Of a DNA stretch of 64,000 bases, positions 24,734 to 34,493 are shown in pieces (the stretch's first letter is position 1; every line of letters begins with the position of its first letter). Both the position numbers and the translations under genes were made by a program. Source of the stretch: Mariniflexile litorale (GTDB lineage Bacteria > Bacteroidota > Bacteroidia > Flavobacteriales > Flavobacteriaceae); the NCBI RefSeq assembly GCF_031128465.2, contig NZ_CP155618.1, positions 2,718,501-2,782,500 on the forward strand, in the 5' to 3' direction. The notes below the pieces were generated by a model. That model saw only the letters and a program-made list of their open reading frames with translations, did not search any database and was not told the DNA's origin.

Positions 24734-25858
24734 ATGGCTAAAAAAGATTATTACGATATATTAGGTATTAGTAAAGGTGCTAGTGCTGCCGAAATAAAGA
24801 AAGCTTACAGAAAAAAAGCAATTGAATTTCATCCCGATAAAAATCCCGATAATAAAGATGCAGAAGCTAAATTTAAAGAAGCAGCTGAAGCTTACGAGAT
24901 TTTAAGTGATGAAAACAAAAAGGCACGTTACGACCAATATGGACACCAGGCATTTGAAAATGGCGGCGGTGGATATGGCGGCGGTGGCATGAATATGGAC
25001 GACATATTCAGTCAATTTGGTGATATTTTTGGTGGCGGCGGCTTTGGAGGCGGTGGCTTCTCTGGTTTTGGTGGAGGCGGTGGCCAACGTCGTGTTAAAG
25101 GAAGTAATTTGCGTATTCGCGTAAAACTTACTTTAGAAGAAATTGCTAATGGTGTTGAGAAAAAAATAAAAGTAAAACGCAAAGTTCAAGCACCAGGCAC
25201 TACTTATAAAACCTGTTCTACTTGTCATGGTTCAGGACAAGTTACACGTATCGCAAACACTATTTTAGGTAGAATGCAAACATCGGCACCATGTAATGTA
25301 TGTGGAGGCGCTGGACAAACCATTGATAAAAAGCCTGCTGATGCCGATGCGCAAGGGTTAAAAGTTGCAGAAGAAACAGTTTCAATCAAAATACCTGCTG
25401 GTGTGGTAGATGGGATGCAACTTAAAGTATCTGGAAAAGGAAATGATGCACCAGGAAATGGTATTTCGGGTGATATTATTGTGGTTATAGAAGAAGAAGC
25501 ACACGAAAAACTACAACGCGAAGGTGATAATTTACATTACGATTTGTATGTAAGTTACCCTGATGCTGTTTTAGGAACTTCACAAGAAATAGACACTGTA
25601 ACAGGAAAAGTACGTATTAAAGTGGAAGCTGGTGTACAATCGGGTAAAATTTTACGCTTACGCGGAAAAGGAATACCAAGTATAAATGGTTATGGAAGGG
25701 GCGATTTGTTAGTACATGTGAATGTTTGGACTCCAAAAACCCTAAGCAAACAACAGCGCGAGTTTTTTGAAACCATGCAGAACGATGAACATTTTACACC
25801 TAAACCAGACAGTACCGACAAATCTTTTTTTGAAAAAGTAAAAGATATGTTTTCATAA
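24734..25858 (+). CDS. dnaJ: Chaperone DnaJ (Hsp40) with one zinc centre
   Basis: A 374-residue type I Hsp40 that delivers substrates to DnaK. The J domain has H33-P-D; a long Gly/Phe-rich stretch follows (about 75-115). The zinc region has only two CxxCxGxG motifs, CSTCHGSG at 161-168 and CNVCGGAG at 187-194. By position, with [16 protein letters not shown] between them, these correspond to motifs 2 and 3 of the usual four, i.e. zinc centre II; motifs 1 and 4 (centre I) are missing. The C-terminal substrate domains are normal. I recall this reduced form from other Flavobacteriaceae. Confidence 0.93.
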   Translation: MAKKDYYDILGISKGASAAEIKKAYRKKAIEFHPDKNPDNKDAEAKFKEAAEAYEILSDENKKARYDQYGHQAFENGGGGYGGGGMNMDDIFSQFGDIFGGGGFGGGGFSGFGGGGGQRRVKGSNLRIRVKLTLEEIANGVEKKIKVKRKVQAPGTTYKTCSTCHGSGQVTRIANTILGRMQTSAPCNVCGGAGQTIDKKPADADAQGLKVAEETVSIKIPAGVVDGMQLKVSGKGNDAPGNGISGDIIVVIEEEAHEKLQREGDNLHYDLYVSYPDAVLGTSQEIDTVTGKVRIKVEAGVQSGKILRLRGKGIPSINGYGRGDLLVHVNVWTPKTLSKQQREFFETMQNDEHFTPKPDSTDKSFFEKVKDMFS

Positions 25859-25955
25859 TATAAACGGTAAAATAAATTCAAAGTAATCGATTATTTTTTT
25901 TTAAAGTTCCTGTTTAGTTTTAAGAGTTTTTAGAAAAAAAAACATATATTTGGTT

Positions 25956-25984
25956 TATCACTAATTTATTTTAGTGATATTTTT
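25956..25984 (+). terminator. Terminator after dnaJ (first)
   Basis: TATCACTAA (25956-25964) and TTAGTGATA (25971-25979), then TTTTT. Confidence 0.7.
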
Positions 25985-26005
25985 CTTTTTCATAGCAATT
26001 TTTTT

Positions 26006-26040
26006 CCCATCCTTAATCTTTTTTAAGGGTGGGTTTTGTT
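26006..26040 (+). terminator. Terminator after dnaJ (second)
   Basis: CCCATCCTTAA (26006-26016) and TTAAGGGTGGG (26023-26033) with one G-U pair, then a T-rich run. Confidence 0.75.
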
Positions 26041-26195
26041 TTTATAATAATTTGTAAACGGATCGCCATTGAAAGGGGCATTTGTACCTGCTAATTGCAG
26101 TATTAATTTAAAAAAAAATAAATTATTTCTAAAGCATTAAACTTCTGCTTTAACATTTAATATCTTTACACTCTACAAGTCAATTGAAAACACAC

Positions 26196-27125
26196 ATGAG
26201 TAACTTATTAGAAGTTAACCAAGTTTCTAAAAATTTTGGAGACTTTAAAGCCCTTAATAATGCATCTATTTCGGTTCCTAAAGGCAGTATTTTTGGGTTA
26301 TTAGGTCCTAATGGAGCGGGGAAAACAACTTTAATACGCATTATCAATCAAATTACCATGCCAGATTCTGGTACTGTACATTTGGACGGGGCTTTGCTTA
26401 ATGCGTCGCACATAAAAGATATTGGGTATTTACCCGAAGAACGCGGTTTGTATAAATCGATGAAAGTGGGTGAACAAGCATTGTATTTAGCACAATTAAA
26501 AGGGCTGAGTAAGACAGAAGCAAAAGAGCGTTTAAAGTATTGGTTCGACCGCTTAGAAATTGGTGATTGGTGGAACAAGAAAATTCAAGAATTATCAAAA
26601 GGCATGGCACAAAAAATACAGTTTGTAGTCACGGTATTGCATCAGCCAAAGTTGTTAATTTTTGATGAACCTTTTTCGGGTTTTGACCCCATTAATGCGA
26701 ATTTAATTAAAGATGAAATTTTGCGTTTGCGCGAAGAAGGCGCTACGGTTATTTTTTCAACACACCGTATGGAGTCGGTTGAAGAATTGTGTGACGATAT
26801 TGCTTTAATTCACAAATCGAATAAAATCTTAGACGGGAAATTAATTAATATTAAACGACAGTATAAAATAAACACATTTGAAGTTGGAGTAAAAACAGCC
26901 AATAGTGATGCTTTAAGAACAGAATTATCACAAAAATTTGATGTGTCATTAGCCAATTTTAAAACTTTGGAAGACGATTTAAAAGTAAATATCAAACTTA
27001 ATGCAGGCGATTCACCAAACGATTTATTAAACTTCTTAACTTCCAAAGGCGATGTGTCTCATTTTGTAGAATTGATACCCAGTGTAAACGATATTTTTAT
27101 TCAAACCGTAATGAATAGTAAATAA
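26196..27125 (+). CDS. ABC transporter ATP-binding protein, NatA-like
   Basis: A 309-residue ATPase starting at ATG 26196 (MSNLLEVNQVSKNFG); a TTG four codons earlier is less likely. Walker A GPNGAGKT, Q-loop preceding LPEERGLY, signature LSKGMAQK, Walker B LLIFDEPF and the H-loop STHRME are all present, with the extra C-terminal domain of sodium-exporter or ABC-2 ATPases. One base separates its stop from the permease ATG, forming a two-gene exporter. The substrate is unknown; Na+ export as in NatAB is one possibility. Confidence 0.88.
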   Translation: MSNLLEVNQVSKNFGDFKALNNASISVPKGSIFGLLGPNGAGKTTLIRIINQITMPDSGTVHLDGALLNASHIKDIGYLPEERGLYKSMKVGEQALYLAQLKGLSKTEAKERLKYWFDRLEIGDWWNKKIQELSKGMAQKIQFVVTVLHQPKLLIFDEPFSGFDPINANLIKDEILRLREEGATVIFSTHRMESVEELCDDIALIHKSNKILDGKLINIKRQYKINTFEVGVKTANSDALRTELSQKFDVSLANFKTLEDDLKVNIKLNAGDSPNDLLNFLTSKGDVSHFVELIPSVNDIFIQTVMNSK

Positions 27126-27126
27126 A

Positions 27127-28431
27127 ATGAACCATTTACCACTTATAATAAAGCGCGAATATTTAACAAAAGTTAAAAACAAATCGTTTATAGTGATGAC
27201 TATTTTGAGTCCCATTATAATGATAGCATTGATTTCGGTAGTTGCATATTTGTCACAATTAAATAATGATAAAGTTCGTGTTATTACTGTTTTGGACGAA
27301 TCGGGATTTGTTAAAAATACTTTTGAAAATACCGAGCGAACAAGTTATCATGTTTTAGAAAACATGTCGCTTACTGATGCTAAAAACGTGGCTAAAGAAA
27401 CAGGCTCGGTAGGATTGTTACACGTGGATAAGCCGCATTCTATTGATGATGTTTCAAGTCATATTAAGTTTTATTCAGAAGAATCCCCTTCACTTTCATT
27501 AATTTCAGATTTAGAAAGCAAATTAGAACATAAACTTACCGAAATAAAACTTCAAGAAAATGGCGTAGATGTTGCTATGATTAATGCTTCTAAAATACAT
27601 GTTAATATTGCTCAAGAAAGTTTTGCTGGCGAAAAAACATCAAAAACAGATAGCGTCATGAAACTTGCTTTTGGTGGTGCTGCAGGGTATTTGCTATTTA
27701 TGTTTATTATTATTTATGGCAATATGATTATGCGAAGTGTCATTGAAGAAAAAACCAGTAGAATTATTGAGGTTATTATTTCATCGGTAAAACCAATTCA
27801 ATTGATGTTGGGCAAAATTATAGGAACTTCTCTGGCTGGTATTACCCAGTTTGTTATTTGGTTAATTATTGGTGGTATATTATTAAGTTTGATTTCCATG
27901 TTATTTGGTGTTAATATACAAACACCGCAGCAAGATATGATGCAACAAACTATGGCAAACCCCGAATTAAATATGCAGGTTCAAGATTTTATCAATGCGT
28001 TTTACCACTTACCTTTAACCAATTTAATTATAGCATTTATTCTATTTTTTATTGGAGGCTATTTGCTGTACAGTTCGTTCTACGCTGCCATTGGTGCCGC
28101 GGTTGATAACGAAACCGATACCCAACAATTTATGTTGCCCATAATAATGCCATTAATTTTGGCAGTTTATATTGGTTTTTTCACTGTCATAGAAGATCCT
28201 CATGGAGCCGTGTCCACCATATTCTCGTTTATACCATTAACATCGCCAGTAGTTATGCTTATGCGTATTCCGTTTGGAGTGCCTTTATGGCAACAATTGG
28301 TGTCGTTATTGATATTAATTGCTACCTTTATGTTTACTGTATGGTTTGCAGCTAAAATTTACCGCGTTGGTATTTTAATGTATGGTAAAAAGCCGACTTA
28401 CAAAGAGTTGATAAAATGGATTAAATATTAA
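27127..28431 (+). CDS. ABC-2 type permease, NatB-like
   Basis: A 434-residue membrane protein: one N-terminal helix (SFIVMTILSPIIMIALISVV), a roughly 150-residue extracytoplasmic domain, then five or six helices starting near residue 180. The cytoplasmic loop motif MIMRSVIEEKTSRIIEVI with SSVKPIQLMLGKI is characteristic of ABC-2 permeases of the NatB type. It partners the ATPase encoded just before it and is followed after two bases by an mscS-type gene. Confidence 0.88.
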   Translation: MNHLPLIIKREYLTKVKNKSFIVMTILSPIIMIALISVVAYLSQLNNDKVRVITVLDESGFVKNTFENTERTSYHVLENMSLTDAKNVAKETGSVGLLHVDKPHSIDDVSSHIKFYSEESPSLSLISDLESKLEHKLTEIKLQENGVDVAMINASKIHVNIAQESFAGEKTSKTDSVMKLAFGGAAGYLLFMFIIIYGNMIMRSVIEEKTSRIIEVIISSVKPIQLMLGKIIGTSLAGITQFVIWLIIGGILLSLISMLFGVNIQTPQQDMMQQTMANPELNMQVQDFINAFYHLPLTNLIIAFILFFIGGYLLYSSFYAAIGAAVDNETDTQQFMLPIIMPLILAVYIGFFTVIEDPHGAVSTIFSFIPLTSPVVMLMRIPFGVPLWQQLVSLLILIATFMFTVWFAAKIYRVGILMYGKKPTYKELIKWIKY

Positions 28432-28433
28432 GC

Positions 28434-29372
28434 ATGTATCAAGAATTAGAAAAGGTTGAAAAGGCTGTAGAAAAGAATTCCATTTGGAGGGAAATAAAAG
28501 CTTTCCTTAATCAACATGCCGATTTTACTCAAGACATTAGCATTTCTGTAAAAGATGTGTTGATTATTATTACTGTTATTTTCGTTACAACCTTAGTTTT
28601 AAGATTTGTTTTAAAAATAATAACAAGAAAACTTCCAGACGATGATAAAGGCAAGTTTAATGTAGTATTTGGTTATTTTAGATGGCTTATATATATTCTT
28701 ATTTTACTTATAACGCTGAATGGTGTTGGTGTAAATGTAACCGCAGTTTTTGCTGCATCGGCAGCATTAATGATTGGGATTGGTTTAGCATTACAAACAC
28801 TGTTTCAAGATATTATTTCTGGAGTGTTTATTTTGGTAGATCAAACCGTACATGTAGGTGATATTATAGAAATAGATGGTAAAATAGGAAGGGTTGAAGA
28901 AATTAAATTAAGAACCACAAGAGCTGTAACTATTGATAATAAAGTGTTGATAATTCCTAACCATTTGTATTTAGAAAACAGTTTATACAATTGGACCCAA
29001 AATGGGTCGGATACTAGAGAGAGTGTAGAGGTTGGAGTTGCATATGGAAGTGATGTACAATTAGTGAAAAAATTGTTAATTCAAGCGGCAGTTTCAAATA
29101 AAGACGTTTTATACAAAGATGATATTGCGGTACGGTTTACAAATTTTGGAGATAGCTCATTAGATTTTAAGGTTGTTTTTACTATTAGCGACAGCTTTAA
29201 TGCCAATGCGATAAAAAGTGAAGTGAGATTTGAAATAGATAAGTTGTTTAGAGAAAATAACATTAGCATCCCATTTCCGCAACGCGATATTCATATTATT
29301 CAAAGACCAGATCAAAGTGTGAGTCTTAGATTAAACCCATCTGAACTTAATAGTAATTTAGGGAAAGATTAA
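28434..29372 (+). CDS. Mechanosensitive channel of the MscS family
   Basis: A 312-residue channel protein. After a short charged N-terminus there are three membrane helices; the pore-lining one is VFAASAALMIGIGLALQTLF, followed by the MscS beta domain (DIISGVFILVDQTVHVGDII, with TRAVTIDNKVLIIPNHL). It opens under membrane tension to release solutes in hypoosmotic shock. It sits two bases behind the ABC permease, so it is read with that exporter, which fits a shared role in ion balance. Confidence 0.9.
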   Translation: MYQELEKVEKAVEKNSIWREIKAFLNQHADFTQDISISVKDVLIIITVIFVTTLVLRFVLKIITRKLPDDDKGKFNVVFGYFRWLIYILILLITLNGVGVNVTAVFAASAALMIGIGLALQTLFQDIISGVFILVDQTVHVGDIIEIDGKIGRVEEIKLRTTRAVTIDNKVLIIPNHLYLENSLYNWTQNGSDTRESVEVGVAYGSDVQLVKKLLIQAAVSNKDVLYKDDIAVRFTNFGDSSLDFKVVFTISDSFNANAIKSEVRFEIDKLFRENNISIPFPQRDIHIIQRPDQSVSLRLNPSELNSNLGKD

Positions 29373-29452
29373 AATAATTACAAAAAGAAAAATTAAAATT
29401 CTCGAATTTAGATGTCTTTTGACTTTCATCTATCTTCCTAAAATCTAAAAAA

Positions 29453-30616
29453 ATGCCAAAAATATTAATTATAGAAGACGAAGCTGCCATAAGACGCGTA
29501 CTTGTAAAAATTCTTTCGGAAGAAAATGAATCGTATGAAGTAGAAGAGGCCGAAGATGGATTAGCGGGTTTAGAGAAAATAAAAAATGATGATTTCGATT
29601 TAATTCTTTGCGATATCAAAATGCCAAAATTGGACGGGGTTGAAGTTTTAGAAGGCACTAAGAAGATTAAACCAGAAATACCTATTGTTATGATCTCTGG
29701 TCATGGCGATTTGGATACAGCAGTAAATACTATGCGATTAGGAGCCTTTGATTACATATCAAAACCACCTGATTTAAATAGGTTACTTAACACGGTTCGT
29801 AATGCTTTAGATAGAAAAGAACTGGTTGTTGAAAATAAGTTGCTTAAAAAGAAAGTTAGTAAAAATTTTGAAATGATTGGTGAAAGTGCTGCCATTTCTC
29901 ATATAAAAGATATTATAGAAAAAGTAGCACAAACCGATGCGCGGGTGCTTATTACAGGACCAAATGGTACAGGAAAAGAGTTGGTAGCTCATTGGTTACA
30001 CCAAAAAAGTGAACGTGCTAACGGACCAATGATAGAAGTGAATTGTGCAGCTATACCAAGTGAATTGATAGAGAGTGAGCTTTTTGGGCATGTGAAAGGT
30101 GCTTTTACAAGTGCCGTAAAAGATAGAGCTGGTAAATTTGAAGCAGCTAACAGTGGTACTATTTTTTTAGATGAAATTGGCGACATGAGCTTACCTGCAC
30201 AAGCCAAAGTGCTACGAGCTTTACAAGAAAGCCGTATACAGCGTGTGGGTAGCGATAAAGATATAAAAGTAAATGTTCGTGTGGTTGCGGCTACCAACAA
30301 AGACTTGAAAAAAGAAATTGCAGAAGGTAGGTTTCGTGAAGATTTATATCACCGATTAGCTGTTATTTTAATACAAGTTCCAGCACTAAACGATAGACGT
30401 GATGATATTCCGTTATTAGTGAATCATTTTACAGAAAAAATTGCAGGAGAGCAGGGAACAGCTGTAAAAGCGTTTTCAGATAAAGCTGTAAAATTACTTC
30501 AAGATTATGAATGGACAGGTAATATTCGTGAACTGCGTAATGTTGTTGAGCGTTTAATTATTTTGGGAGGAACCGAAGTAAGCGAGCAGGATGTGAAAAT
30601 GTTTGCTAGTAAATAG
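29453..30616 (+). CDS. Sigma-54-dependent response regulator without DNA-binding domain
   Basis: A 387-residue protein with an N-terminal receiver domain (phospho-acceptor Asp54 in LILCDIKMP, plus the conserved lysine in YISKP) and an AAA+ domain (Walker A GPNGTGKE near 169, Walker B GTIFLDEIGDM, arginine finger region FREDLYHRL). The sigma-54 contact loop reads GAFTSA (216-221) rather than GAFTGA. The chain ends soon after the AAA+ lid at VSEQDVKMFASK, so the Fis-type HTH found in NtrC is absent. No sensor kinase is adjacent. It should activate sigma-54 RNA polymerase when phosphorylated. Confidence 0.9.
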   Translation: MPKILIIEDEAAIRRVLVKILSEENESYEVEEAEDGLAGLEKIKNDDFDLILCDIKMPKLDGVEVLEGTKKIKPEIPIVMISGHGDLDTAVNTMRLGAFDYISKPPDLNRLLNTVRNALDRKELVVENKLLKKKVSKNFEMIGESAAISHIKDIIEKVAQTDARVLITGPNGTGKELVAHWLHQKSERANGPMIEVNCAAIPSELIESELFGHVKGAFTSAVKDRAGKFEAANSGTIFLDEIGDMSLPAQAKVLRALQESRIQRVGSDKDIKVNVRVVAATNKDLKKEIAEGRFREDLYHRLAVILIQVPALNDRRDDIPLLVNHFTEKIAGEQGTAVKAFSDKAVKLLQDYEWTGNIRELRNVVERLIILGGTEVSEQDVKMFASK

Positions 30617-30623
30617 AAAAAAT

Positions 30624-30658
30624 AAACCCTTTAAATCATATTTAAAGGGTTTGTTTTT
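30624..30658. terminator. Terminator after the sigma-54 activator
   Basis: Perfect 13-bp stem AAACCCTTTAAAT (30624-30636) and ATTTAAAGGGTTT (30640-30652) followed by GTTTTTT. It can also serve the converging gene at 30669. Confidence 0.85.
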
Positions 30659-30668
30659 TGTAAACTTC

Positions 30669-31406
30669 TTATTTGCATAGGTTTAACTGAGACAAATAAC
30701 TTGAAGCTAGTGTTTTTAGGTTATTAATATAATAAATACGTATGTCTTCCATACTTTTAGAATCGGTGTCTTCTAGACTCTCTACATCTTTTATAGATTC
30801 GCCGTTACAATTACAACTTTTTAATGTTTCATTATAGGTTTTAATATTAGAAGATATGGCACTTTTGTAATTAAGTATCAATGTTTCTTTTTTAAGTTGT
30901 AATTCTTTTTCTTTTTGTTCAGCTAGTTTTATTTTTATTTCATCAGCTTTTAGTTTTAAGGCTTCTTGTTGCTCTTTTAATTTTAGCTGTTCTTTTTCTA
31001 AATCGCCAAGTGCTTGAGAGTTTGTGGTGCTTTCAGTACTAGTAACTGTTGTGCATTTTTCAATGGCAATGACACTTTCTTTACTAATATCTCTACCTTG
31101 TTTTACAAAAAAGCGACCATCTTCATAAGTCTTAGCAGCTTCAACTTTCGCTAATAAAATCATAGCTTTATCTGCAAGTGCTATAGCGGTTTCACAACCA
31201 CAAATAGTTAATGGTTCTTTTGAAAGTTTTAACGATTCAACTGATCTTTTTGCATTATATTTTAAATGGCTAATATTATTAGCATCATAAGATGATTTCA
31301 CATGCGAATAAGCACTGACAAGATAATAGTTGGCATCGTCACATTCTGTTTGTCCGTTGACAGATAACGAAGCAATTAAAATTAAAAATAAGTAAAGTTT
31401 TTTCAT
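30669..31406 (-). CDS. Exported coiled-coil protein of unknown function
   Basis: A 245-residue protein if started at ATG 31406, where it has a clean signal peptide (MKKLYLFLILIASLSVNGQ); a longer frame adds 19 residues that would spoil it. The mature part is helical: a segment rich in ALADKAMILLAKVEAAK, then a long charged coiled coil (about 140-195, repeated Glu/Lys/Gln with LKEQQEALKLKADEI), then a cysteine pair in CNCNG. I do not recognise a family. It is likely periplasmic and stands alone. Confidence 0.6.
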   Translation of the reverse strand: MKKLYLFLILIASLSVNGQTECDDANYYLVSAYSHVKSSYDANNISHLKYNAKRSVESLKLSKEPLTICGCETAIALADKAMILLAKVEAAKTYEDGRFFVKQGRDISKESVIAIEKCTTVTSTESTTNSQALGDLEKEQLKLKEQQEALKLKADEIKIKLAEQKEKELQLKKETLILNYKSAISSNIKTYNETLKSCNCNGESIKDVESLEDTDSKSMEDIRIYYINNLKTLASSYLSQLNLCK

Positions 31407-31536
31407 ATATATTGGGGTTAATGCATAAATACGTGGTGCTAAAGTATCAAAAACATTAAACATTGCTGTGTAGTTCGTCGAAATTATGGTATTTACTATA
31501 TTTATAGAATATTAGTTGCTAAACAAAACTTTACAC

Positions 31537-32403
31537 ATGAAAGATAAAATAATTGAGAAATATAAAGTAACATCATCAGTATCATTAAAAGATAGTGAAA
31601 CAAAAGTTGTTATAAATAAGGCAGATAAAAAACTTAAAGAGGTACGGAAAGATTTAGGCAAACTCCAAGACACCATGTATGCTCATGGTAAATATGCGGT
31701 ATTAGTTTGTTTACAGGGTATGGATACATCTGGTAAAGATAGTTTAATACGGGAAGTTTTTAAGGAGTTTAATGCAAGAGGAGTGGTGGTGCATAGTTTT
31801 AAAGTGCCTACAGAATTAGAATTAAATCATGATTATTTATGGAGACATTATATAGCCCTTCCCGCTCGTGGAAAATTTGGTGTTTTTAATAGAACGCATT
31901 ATGAAAATGTATTAGTAACACGCGTACACCCTGAATATGTTTTAGGTGAAAACATTCCAACAGTAAATACTGTAGATAATATCAACGACGCTTTTTGGGA
32001 TACCCGTTTTGAACAAATAAATAATTTTGAAAAGCATATTACAGAAAATGGTACCATTATTTTCAAATTCTTTTTACATCTTTCAAAAGAAGAACAAAAA
32101 TACAGGTTGCTTCGTCGTTTAGATAAACAAGAGAAAAATTGGAAATTTTCTCCAGGCGATTTAAAAGAACGAAAACTGTGGGATAACTACCAATCTTGCT
32201 ATGAAGATGCTATTAACAGAACATCAAAACCACATGCACCTTGGTACACCATTCCTGCAGATGATAAAGATTCTGCTCGTTACATGGTAGCTAAAATTAT
32301 GTATGATACATTAGCTAAATACACCGATATCCAAGAACCTGAGTTAGATGATAAAATAAAAGCAAATATGTCATTATATAAAAAGGAGTTAGAAAGTGAA
32401 TAA
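31537..32403 (+). CDS. Polyphosphate kinase 2 family protein
   Basis: A 288-residue PPK2-type phosphotransferase, using polyphosphate to phosphorylate nucleotides (AMP, ADP or GDP depending on class). Walker A is GMDTSGKDS near residue 60, followed by VHSFKVPTELELNHDYLWRH, the lid ARGKFGVFNRTHYENVL and the C-terminal HAPWYTIPADDKDSARY. I place the start at ATG 31537; an upstream TTG would add seven residues. The class (AMP- or NDP-using) cannot be decided by eye. Confidence 0.88.
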   Translation: MKDKIIEKYKVTSSVSLKDSETKVVINKADKKLKEVRKDLGKLQDTMYAHGKYAVLVCLQGMDTSGKDSLIREVFKEFNARGVVVHSFKVPTELELNHDYLWRHYIALPARGKFGVFNRTHYENVLVTRVHPEYVLGENIPTVNTVDNINDAFWDTRFEQINNFEKHITENGTIIFKFFLHLSKEEQKYRLLRRLDKQEKNWKFSPGDLKERKLWDNYQSCYEDAINRTSKPHAPWYTIPADDKDSARYMVAKIMYDTLAKYTDIQEPELDDKIKANMSLYKKELESE

Positions 32404-32492
32404 ACTTTATAGCTTTATTAAGTTTTTTATGATTTCTTTTGGAGGCTTCACCTTTAATTAAACTTATTTTTAGCCTAAAATTAAATAACGTT

Positions 32493-33875
32493 ATGATAAG
32501 AACTATTACAGTATTATGCTGTTTTTTTATTTCAATAGGGTTAAATGCCCAAAGTGATGAGGCTGTTTTAAAAAAAATATACAGTACATCTTTAACCAAT
32601 GGTAAAAGTTACGATTGGTTGAATCATTTATCAAACCAAATAGGGAGTCGTTTATCGGGTTCTTTAGGAGCCGAAAGAGCCGTGGCATATACCAAAGAGG
32701 AACTTGAAACTCTAGGTATAGATAAAGTTTGGTTACAACCTGTTATGGTGCCAAAATGGGTTCGGGGTGCTAAAGAATATGCTTATTTAGAAACGGAACC
32801 GGGTAAAACCAATACGATAAATATTTGCGCATTAGGTGGCTCGGTAGCGACCCCATCACTAGGAATAAAAGCACATATCGTTGAAGTTAAAAATTTTGAA
32901 GAATTAGAAGCTTTAGGAAAAACGAATATTGAAGGTAAAATAGTGTTTTACAACCGACCTATGCAAACCGATTTAATCAGTACTTTTGATGCATATGGAG
33001 GCTGTGTAAATCAACGTTATCAAGGAGCTATAGAAGCTTCAAAGTATGGTGCCATAGCTGTTATTGTGAGGTCAATGAATTTGCGTTTAGACGATTTACC
33101 TCATACAGGAAGTATGACTTACAACGATTTGCCTGTTGAAAAACGTATTCCAGCGGCGGCCATAAGTACCAATGATGCCGAAATTTTAAGTACCATGTTA
33201 CTACTTGATAAAAATATAAAACTCTACTTTAAACAAAATTGTAAACAATTAGCCGATGTGCAATCCTATAATGTTATTGGAGAGATAACCGGAAGTGAGT
33301 TTCCTGAAGAGTATATGGTTGTTGGAGGTCATTTAGATTCTTGGGATTTGGGTGATGGGTCTCATGATGATGGAGCTGGTGTAGTACAATCTATGGATGT
33401 ATTAAGATTGCTAAAGAAATCTGGTATAAAACCGAAACGTAGTATTCGAGTGGTATTATTTATGAATGAAGAAAATGGATTACGTGGCGGAAACAAATAC
33501 GCTGAAGAAGCCAAACAAAAAAAGGAAAAGCATGTATTTGCTTTAGAAAGTGATGCAGGAGGCTTTTCACCTCGTGGGTTTAGTTTTGATTGTAGCGATG
33601 CTAATTTTAATCAAGTATTAAGCTGGGAACCATTATTTAAACCCTATTTAATTCATTATTTTGAAAAAGGTGGAAGTGGTGCCGATGTGGGGCCTCTTAA
33701 AACAGAAAAAAATGTTTTAGCTGGTTTAAGACCAGATTCTCAACGTTATTTTGATTACCATCACGCCAGTAACGATACTTTTGACGCCGTTAATAAACGC
33801 GAGTTAGAATTAGGTGCTGCAACCATGACAGCTTTGGTATATTTATTTGATAAATACGGAGTGAAAAACAATTAA
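32493..33875 (+). CDS. M28 family zinc aminopeptidase, exported
   Basis: A 460-residue protein with signal peptide (MIRTITVLCCFFISIGLNAQ). A PA-like insert (about 120-240) precedes the M28 catalytic domain with its two-zinc ligands: GGHLDSWDLGDGSHDDGAG, then MNEENGLRG (catalytic Glu pair) and later DYHHASNDTFD. It would remove N-terminal amino acids from peptides in the periplasm or outside. Start chosen at ATG 32493 because the earlier in-frame TTG lacks a signal peptide. A DinB-like gene follows 40 bases later. Confidence 0.9.
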   Translation: MIRTITVLCCFFISIGLNAQSDEAVLKKIYSTSLTNGKSYDWLNHLSNQIGSRLSGSLGAERAVAYTKEELETLGIDKVWLQPVMVPKWVRGAKEYAYLETEPGKTNTINICALGGSVATPSLGIKAHIVEVKNFEELEALGKTNIEGKIVFYNRPMQTDLISTFDAYGGCVNQRYQGAIEASKYGAIAVIVRSMNLRLDDLPHTGSMTYNDLPVEKRIPAAAISTNDAEILSTMLLLDKNIKLYFKQNCKQLADVQSYNVIGEITGSEFPEEYMVVGGHLDSWDLGDGSHDDGAGVVQSMDVLRLLKKSGIKPKRSIRVVLFMNEENGLRGGNKYAEEAKQKKEKHVFALESDAGGFSPRGFSFDCSDANFNQVLSWEPLFKPYLIHYFEKGGSGADVGPLKTEKNVLAGLRPDSQRYFDYHHASNDTFDAVNKRELELGAATMTALVYLFDKYGVKNN

Positions 33876-33915
33876 CAATTAAAATGAACAGTCGTAACAC
33901 TTAACACCTAATTAA

Positions 33916-34470
33916 ATGAAACAATTTGTATGTGTCTTTATTTTAGTAAGTTCTATAGTTGCAATGGCACAAACAAAAGATGTATTGCCTTATTATGAAA
34001 TACCCGAATATGATGAAGTATATACTGCAAATTCAGTTGCTGCTAGAATGATTGATGGTTTGGGGTTTCGATATTATTGGGCCACCGAAGGTTTACGTGA
34101 TGAAGATTTAAACTATAAACCAAATGAATCGGGACGAGCAACATCAGACATTGTTGAGCATATTTATGGATTGTCTAAATTTATTAGAAACAGTATTCTA
34201 AATAGTAATAAAAACACAAGTAAGATTGAGCTTATATTTGAGGAAAAACGAAAACAAACATTGATGAATTTTAAAGCGGTTTCAGATATCTTGAGAAATA
34301 CAGAAACTCCTTTTCAGCTAGAAGCTGCGGAAGTGCCCTTCTGGAATATTATTAATGGTCCTGTTTCAGATGCTTTGTGGCATTGCGGACAAGTAGTGTT
34401 ATTAAGGCGCGCTTCAGGAAACCCGTTTAGTTCTAAAGTGAATCTGTTTAGTGGAAAAGTTAAAAAGTAA
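33916..34470 (+). CDS. DinB-like exported protein
   Basis: A 184-residue protein with a signal peptide (CVFILVSSIVAMAQ). It has the layout of a DinB/YfiT-like four-helix bundle: RMIDGLGFRYYWATEGL, DIVEHIYGLSKFIRN with one histidine, and SDALWHCGQVVLLRRASGNP with another, which could bind a metal. Function is unknown. It probably shares a transcript with the M28 peptidase. Confidence 0.7.
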   Translation: MKQFVCVFILVSSIVAMAQTKDVLPYYEIPEYDEVYTANSVAARMIDGLGFRYYWATEGLRDEDLNYKPNESGRATSDIVEHIYGLSKFIRNSILNSNKNTSKIELIFEEKRKQTLMNFKAVSDILRNTETPFQLEAAEVPFWNIINGPVSDALWHCGQVVLLRRASGNPFSSKVNLFSGKVKK

Positions 34471-34493
34471 TTTCTATTATTAGAAGTGGATTT

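Larger units (their letters stand above)
25859..26195. other. Gene-free stretch after dnaJ
   Basis: Apart from the two terminator hairpins listed separately, it contains a small GC-richer patch near 26058-26100 whose meaning I cannot see, then AT-rich sequence leading to the ABC operon. A TATCTTTA box at 26161-26168 may be the operon's -7 element. Confidence 0.5.

Noticed and set aside
26041-26110. GC-richer patch after the dnaJ terminators as a riboswitch
   Set aside because: I could not find a convincing stem set or a known aptamer core in it.
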